From contig BCKC01000006.1 in the NCBI GenBank assembly GCA_001600455.1, positions 3,348,001-3,412,000 on the forward strand: DNA of 64,000 nt, read 5' to 3'. Below are positions 59,440 to 64,000 of this stretch, piece by piece. A program made the position numbers and the translations under genes. How positions within the stretch are numbered: position 1 is the first letter of the stretch; the number at the start of each line of letters is the position of its first letter. The notes under the pieces are model-generated. The model made no database searches, was not told the origin of the DNA, and saw only the letters and a program-made list of their open reading frames with translations. The DNA comes from Endocalyx cinctus. Taxonomy: Eukaryota > Ascomycota > Sordariomycetes > Amphisphaeriales > Apiosporaceae.

Positions 59440-62400
59440 TGCCGGAAGCAACCCTTGGTCGGAATGGCGGTGACTACGGTAACTTCGGTACCGTGGATGA
59501 AAAGGAGATATCGAGTCGAGGTCGAGAGAGGGAGAGGGAAAGAGAAGGAAAAGAGACAGGGCAAGCGAGAGAGAAAAGGAAAGAAAATATAATCGACCAA
59601 GAATCTCACCTAGTTACCCAGTGTCCAACTCCACCGCCTGACATGCCTGACGTCGACCCCTTTCCCGCTTTTGAGGTTACCGAACCTACACCTGTAAACA
59701 CTCGCTTCGAAAAAGCCGAATACCCCGAGCCTTCTCCTTCCAAGGTCGTAGAATCTACAATCGACTCTACTGCAGCTGATCCGAGCCTTCCTTTATCCGC
59801 CGGATTACCTAAACCGAGATCTCGTACGCAATCGCAGTCACGGTCGCAGTCGACCACAAAGAAGGATGGACCTGAAACTGTCCGCAAGTTATCTGCATCC
59901 CAAATGCAAGCCCTAACTGAAGCTCCCGAATCTTTACCTATCGCCGCCGCTCCCCCGGTTCCTTCGCCACAGCGTAAACCTAACGGCACTGAATATCCTA
60001 TGTCAGCCGGTGCTTTGGAGTCTGTGTCGAGACCCTCTATGGCGGAAATGATGGAAACGGGCATACAACGTCGTAACAGTATATTGAAGGAAAATAACGA
60101 TACGAACCCAAGTAATGGAGTCAATAGCGTCGGCACTGCGAACGGTCCATCTCGTCTACAGGCTGCACACGAAGTGAACAGAGCCACCGCTCGTACTGCC
60201 TCCGATTTTAGACGACCTCATCCCAACCCTCGCACACTGTCGACTCCTCCTATCAATAGGAGACCTTCGACCGGTCCCCTTACTGCCCCTCCTGGTGGTC
60301 GGAGAAACTCATTCAACCCATCCGCTCGCCCCGCACCTCTCAACATCAACCCTACTACGCCTAATATGACTGTCCCTATGGCCCCCAAAGCTACTCCGTC
60401 CCTAAAGCCAGAAAGAGAGAGACCGGATCCTACACCTCACTCTCCGATGCTTCCTTCTATACCTCTACCTCCCATGTCCCTCGCCACTCATCTTCAACTA
60501 GAATTGGCTGGTCAGAGGCCTAGTCCGCTCTACATCCATCATTCTCAGGCCGCCGATGTACCTTACGAGTCTAGTGCGGTCAAGTTTGAAAGATTACTAA
60601 ACGCACTCCTCCTTCCTCCGTTTCTAGAGCAGATTCTGTGTTTTGGTACTTTGGCTTGTTTGGATGCTTGGCTCTATACCTTTACTATTCTTCCCATGCG
60701 TTTTCTTATCGCACTAGGCGTGCTCGGTAAGTGGTGGGCCTACCTTATATGGAAGGAGATGCGGTGGGTTGTTGGGTACGTCTGGCAGGGCACCTGGCGC
60801 TTGTTGCAGCGTACACGACAAAGCAGATCTTCGTCTAGGGCAGGAACCGACCACAACCAGAGCTCAACCGAACGTGAGAGGAGTCAGAGCCGGGCTCGTG
60901 AAGGTGCGCCGGCAGTCCAGACGAACGGGTCCGTGAGACGCCGTAACGCTTCAGACGCATCGGTTGGAACCTCCTTTTCTGATCATTCTCGTATCAATAA
61001 CCACGGCGTCTTTCACCCGCCGAAACACCCAATGCCTAAGCAGCAGGGTACCTTTCGGCATCGTAGGACGAAGTCGATCCCCTCTAACCTGACTTCTTAT
61101 CACAAGGCAGATCTTCTTCAGGGTGCGGTCCTTATATGTAGCTGCATGGCATTGATGAATCTGGATGCCAGCCGCATGTATCATTTTATCCGGGCACAAT
61201 CCTCCATGAAACTTTACGTGATATACAATATTCTTGAGGTAAGCAATAACGAGAAATCCGCTCTCGGAAACTGTTTTATTGACTTTTCTCTTTAAATAGG
61301 TTGGCGACAGGCTCCTTTCCGCCATTGGCCAAGACATACTCGAATGCCTCTTTAGTTCCGAGACGCTATCGAGAAATAGTTCTGGTCGTTCAAAAATCCT
61401 TTTACCGTTTGGCATGTTCATTCTTGCTCTGATCTACAACGTTGCTCATACGTGGTGCTTGTTTTATCAGGTTATTACTCTCAACGTGGCCGTGAATTCA
61501 TACTCCAACTCGTTACTTACTCTTCTGATATCAAACCAATTTGTTGAGATCAAGGGCAGCGTTTTCAAGAAGATCGAGAAAGAGAATCTGTTCCAGTTAA
61601 CCTGCTCCGACGTAGTTGAGCGCTTTCAGCTGTGGATTATCCTCCTCATTATTGGCATGCGTAACGTAGTCGAGATGGGCGGATTATCGGCGCCTGGTAC
61701 CGGAAGCGAGGTCGACACTGGGACCACGAAAGCGGGTCCACTACACACAAGTTCAATTCTACCTGCGAGCTTTACCGTCTTGCCGTCCTGGATATTGTCA
61801 GGGGAAGTCTTATCGCCATTTCTCGTCGTGATCGGCATCGAGATGATGGTGGACTGGATCAAACACGGCTATATCAACAAGTTCAACAATGTCAGACCAA
61901 CTTTCTACAGCAGGATGCTCGACGTCCTCTGCAAGGACTACTATACCAATGTGAGTCTTTTTTTCGAACATCCTTGCTATATTATCACCTCGATCATCCA
62001 TGCTAAAATCATCTAATAGGCATTTGGCACGCCATCGTTAACTAGACGACTGGGTCTACCCTTGCTGCCACTTTCATGTTTATTTGTCCGCGCTTCGGTA
62101 CAAGTGTACCACATGTTTTTAGCCACGCACTTACACCCGCCCATCCCAACTTCGACTATGGACCTTTCGGTGGAATCGTCAACGCCCTCATCTCCTGCTG
62201 TGATTGCCGCACTAGATCACCTAGACACGATCATCCGAAATGCGCTGGGCCGCGCCGTGTACGGGTCTGCCCCGCGACCATTCTGGGCCTTCACGTCAGA
62301 TGACGCGATCGCCCTGCTCACCATGGTCGTGTTCTTTTTTCTCACGTGGGTGGTCCTGCTCATAGTGAAACTCCTCCTAGGTATGCTGCTTCTGCGATAT

Positions 62401-62679
62401 GCGCGAGAGCGCTACGCCGCCACCAAGAAAAGAGAGCACGCGGTGGCCATCGGGAAAGCAGAAAAAGAAAACTACAACCAACCGGGAGCTCGCGTAGGCG
62501 CTTTCAGCTCGGTCGAACTCGGTGATGATCGGCGCAAAATTCTTTACGAAGATGACCCCGAGGGGTTGAAGAGGATGCGCGATAGGGAAAGAAAGACTCA
62601 AGAGAGACTCAAGAATGCGGAGGATGATGGGCTCGCTAAGGTGGTTAGGTATGAGATGGTGGCTAAAAGGATTTGGTGA
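59436..62679 (+). CDS. EMP65: TAPT1/Emp65 (DUF747) family ER membrane protein
   Basis: Exons 59436..61238, 61300..61950 and 62020..62679 give about 1037 residues. The first ~370 residues are disordered: an Arg/Glu run (REREREREG), then Pro/Ser-rich sequence. The conserved part begins KFERLLNALLLPPFLEQIL and has helices ALGVLGKWWAYLIWKEMRW, DLLQGAVLICSCMAL, FILALIYNVAHTWCLFYQV and SILPASFTVLPSWILSGEV. YHKADLLQG, NSYSNSLLTLLISNQFVEIK and GIEMMVDWIKHGYINKFNN are signatures of TAPT1 proteins. Family knowledge: yeast Emp65 works with Slp1 at the ER in protecting folding proteins; human TAPT1 is linked to ciliary and skeletal development. Both introns are phase 0. An Arg/Ser-rich insert sits between the first two helical blocks. 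The start is uncertain between 59436 and 59439. Confidence 0.88.
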
Positions 62680-63358
62680 ATTACTTCCAAATTATATATT
62701 AGTTGTCATAAGGGTGAGCGAGTAGATGTATATATTCATTGCATGCATGAGCTTGGTGTTCAGGGGCACTGTCGTTTATTCATCGCGCTCTCATGCATTT
62801 AGAAGCTATTCAGTTATGTCTTTGTCAGGAGCTTAGAACCCCTATCTTTTTGGACTATCATTGTCTTAAATGCTTTAATATTCATACGTATCTTATCTTT
62901 TCTCCCCAAAGCATTGAAAAGGGTTGGCAATATAATTATAATTACCCTTCAGTTCTTCTACCATCGCTTTTTTAGAGACGATATATAATGTTAAATAAAT
63001 ATTTCGAGTTGGATGCTAAGGGTTGCCAAATGTAGGATGTACCAGATATTCAGATGCACTCATTTGTTCAGAGAGAGACAAATTCAGTGCTTCAAACTCG
63101 GTGCTTTAGAATCATTCAAAGAAATTTATAGATATAGATATTCTCAAGCCCAGTCTCCTCAGGGATGAAGATTTCTCGTAGTTTATATAAATATGAATTA
63201 TGGTATAGTTAATATACAAGTAGATGACATTAAGTATCATTACTTTTTTTTCTTCAGAGCCCGCCCACCCTATTCCAGTTTTCTTCTTCTAACTAGACCA
63301 GAACTAGATGTATCCAAGTCCATCCTACTTTTGTTTATGAATATTTATCTCCTCCACC
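62680..63358. other. Convergent intergenic region
   Basis: Between the 3' ends of the Emp65-family gene (+) and the right-edge rhodopsin-type gene (-). AT-rich with only short frames. It should hold both transcription ends. Confidence 0.45.
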
Positions 63359-64000
63359 TTACCAGTCATTCTTATATCGTGTATTGCTGTTCTCCATCAG
63401 TTCCAAATCATCCGAGTCGTGACCCTCATCGGTCTTTCGAGGGCCGAAGGTAACGCTCTGTGTAACGGACTTGGTGATGTTGACGCCGCGGCTATGCCCG
63501 GGAGACCTGGTCGAGATTCTATATGGTTTCGAATTGCTCGCTTCCGCAGTCGAACCGAAGCACCCGGGGAATACGCGACGAAGCAATGAGCGGGCACCTG
63601 GCAGGCAGCAGCAGATGATGCTGACGTAAAGTTCTAGTACGCTTAGGTAGTTTCCGGGGACATTGTCGTCTGTTATAAAAAAAAAAGTTCAATTCGTTAG
63701 AAAGAGGTCCGCATCAATGAACGAGATTTACATAGTTTACTCACAGGTAAAGTTCGTGGTCTTGGACCATTGGACGAGTGAGCTCAGTCGAACGACACTT
63801 ACGATAGTAATACTGCTAGTGTGTAAGCCCAAGATCAAAGACAACAAATAGGAGTGATCTACTCACAAGATCCCAACTAAGAACATCAGCACTAGGTAGA
63901 TTTTCTTCTTCCGACCGAGGTTTAATTTGATTAGATGCGGAACTGGCATTAGCATAATCCATAAGTCGAGTACGATATTGATGCCTGCGTGCGACCAGCC
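63359..64000 (-). CDS. Rhodopsin-domain (PTH11-like) membrane protein, 3' part only
   Basis: The gene enters from the right edge; the N-terminal half is outside the window. Exons seen are 63867..64000 (incomplete), 63745..63815 and 63359..63669, all in phase. They encode GINIVLDLWIMLMPVPHLIK, the family's sixth-helix block, then LVGIFSITIVSVVRLSSLVQ, then the last helix region NFTYDNVPGNYLSVLELYVS and IICCCLPGARSLLRRVFPG. The cytosolic tail ends in an acidic stretch and contains GVNITKSVTQSVTF, a common ending of this family. It is not a copy of the gene at 55.9 kb: loops and tail differ. Function unknown. Confidence 0.85.

Noticed and set aside
59606..60187. 193-codon minus-strand frame in the Emp65-family gene
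   Set aside because: Antisense shadow of the Pro/Ser-rich region; no motif and no independent support.

Overview
The window reads as nuclear DNA of a filamentous ascomycete (Pezizomycotina). Genes are compact and carry short introns, mostly about 50-90 nt with GT..AG ends and CTGAC/CTAAC-like branch points. Coding DNA is GC-richer than the AT-rich spacers. The protein families (DUF3176, DUF3632, PTH11/rhodopsin-type membrane proteins, NmrA-like, Dal5-type MFS, OCH1-type GT32) are typical of this group. I assembled 23 protein-coding genes by joining open frames at splice sites that preserve phase and family similarity; one of them runs off the right edge. There are also two clear or probable pseudogenes and one weaker coding remnant. 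I found no tRNA, rRNA, CRISPR array or intact transposon.

Layout. At 0.1-2.5 kb (-) lies a TMEM16/anoctamin (Ist2-like) scramblase or channel. At 3.6-4.5 kb (-) is an ABM-like barrel protein. At 7.4-8.4 kb (-) is a Golgi-type GT32 glycosyltransferase. At 9.5-10.5 kb (+) is a Cys-rich, Ser/Thr-rich single-pass surface protein. At 11.5-12.4 kb (+) is a conserved SMI1/KNR4-like protein. At 13.2-14.2 kb (+) is an NmrA-like reductase. At 14.8-15.8 kb (+) is an Arg-rich disordered protein. At 17.4-18.5 kb (+) is an HSL-type alpha/beta hydrolase. At 19.9-21.6 kb (+) is a DUF3176 membrane protein. At 22.2-23.1 kb (-) is a DUF3632 protein. At 23.9-25.1 kb (-) is a secreted class II haem peroxidase. 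At 26.9-29.1 kb (-) is a DUF885 metallopeptidase-like protein with an unusual gag-like N-terminus. At 30.4-31.5 kb (+) is a dienelactone hydrolase.

From 32 to 42.4 kb sits a housekeeping and metabolic block: DUG2 (glutathione degradation, -), TIM17 (mitochondrial import, +), a threonine-aspartase/asparaginase-2 protein (-) and a Dal5-type MFS transporter (-). A probable (alpha/alpha)6-barrel glycosidase follows at 43.9-46.3 kb (+). Two adjacent, divergently oriented decayed genes lie at 47.8-49.4 kb; one is an aldo/keto reductase pseudogene. A secreted beta-lactamase-like serine hydrolase is at 50.7-52.6 kb (+). A rhodopsin-type 7TM protein is at 55.9-57.3 kb (+). A TAPT1/Emp65-family ER membrane protein is at 59.4-62.7 kb (+). 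The 3' part of a second rhodopsin-type gene is at the right edge (-).

The genes do not form an obvious biosynthetic cluster: strands and functions are mixed, and no PKS, NRPS, terpene synthase or pathway regulator is visible. The less ordinary items are the gag-like/DUF885 fusion, the ascomycete class II peroxidase lacking both Mn-site acids and the surface Trp, a long perfect palindrome at 36.17 kb, a T22/G12 homopolymer junction at 16.5 kb, a possible uORF overlapping the Emp65-family start, and the decaying locus at 47.8-49.4 kb. All exon boundaries are by-eye models without transcript evidence.
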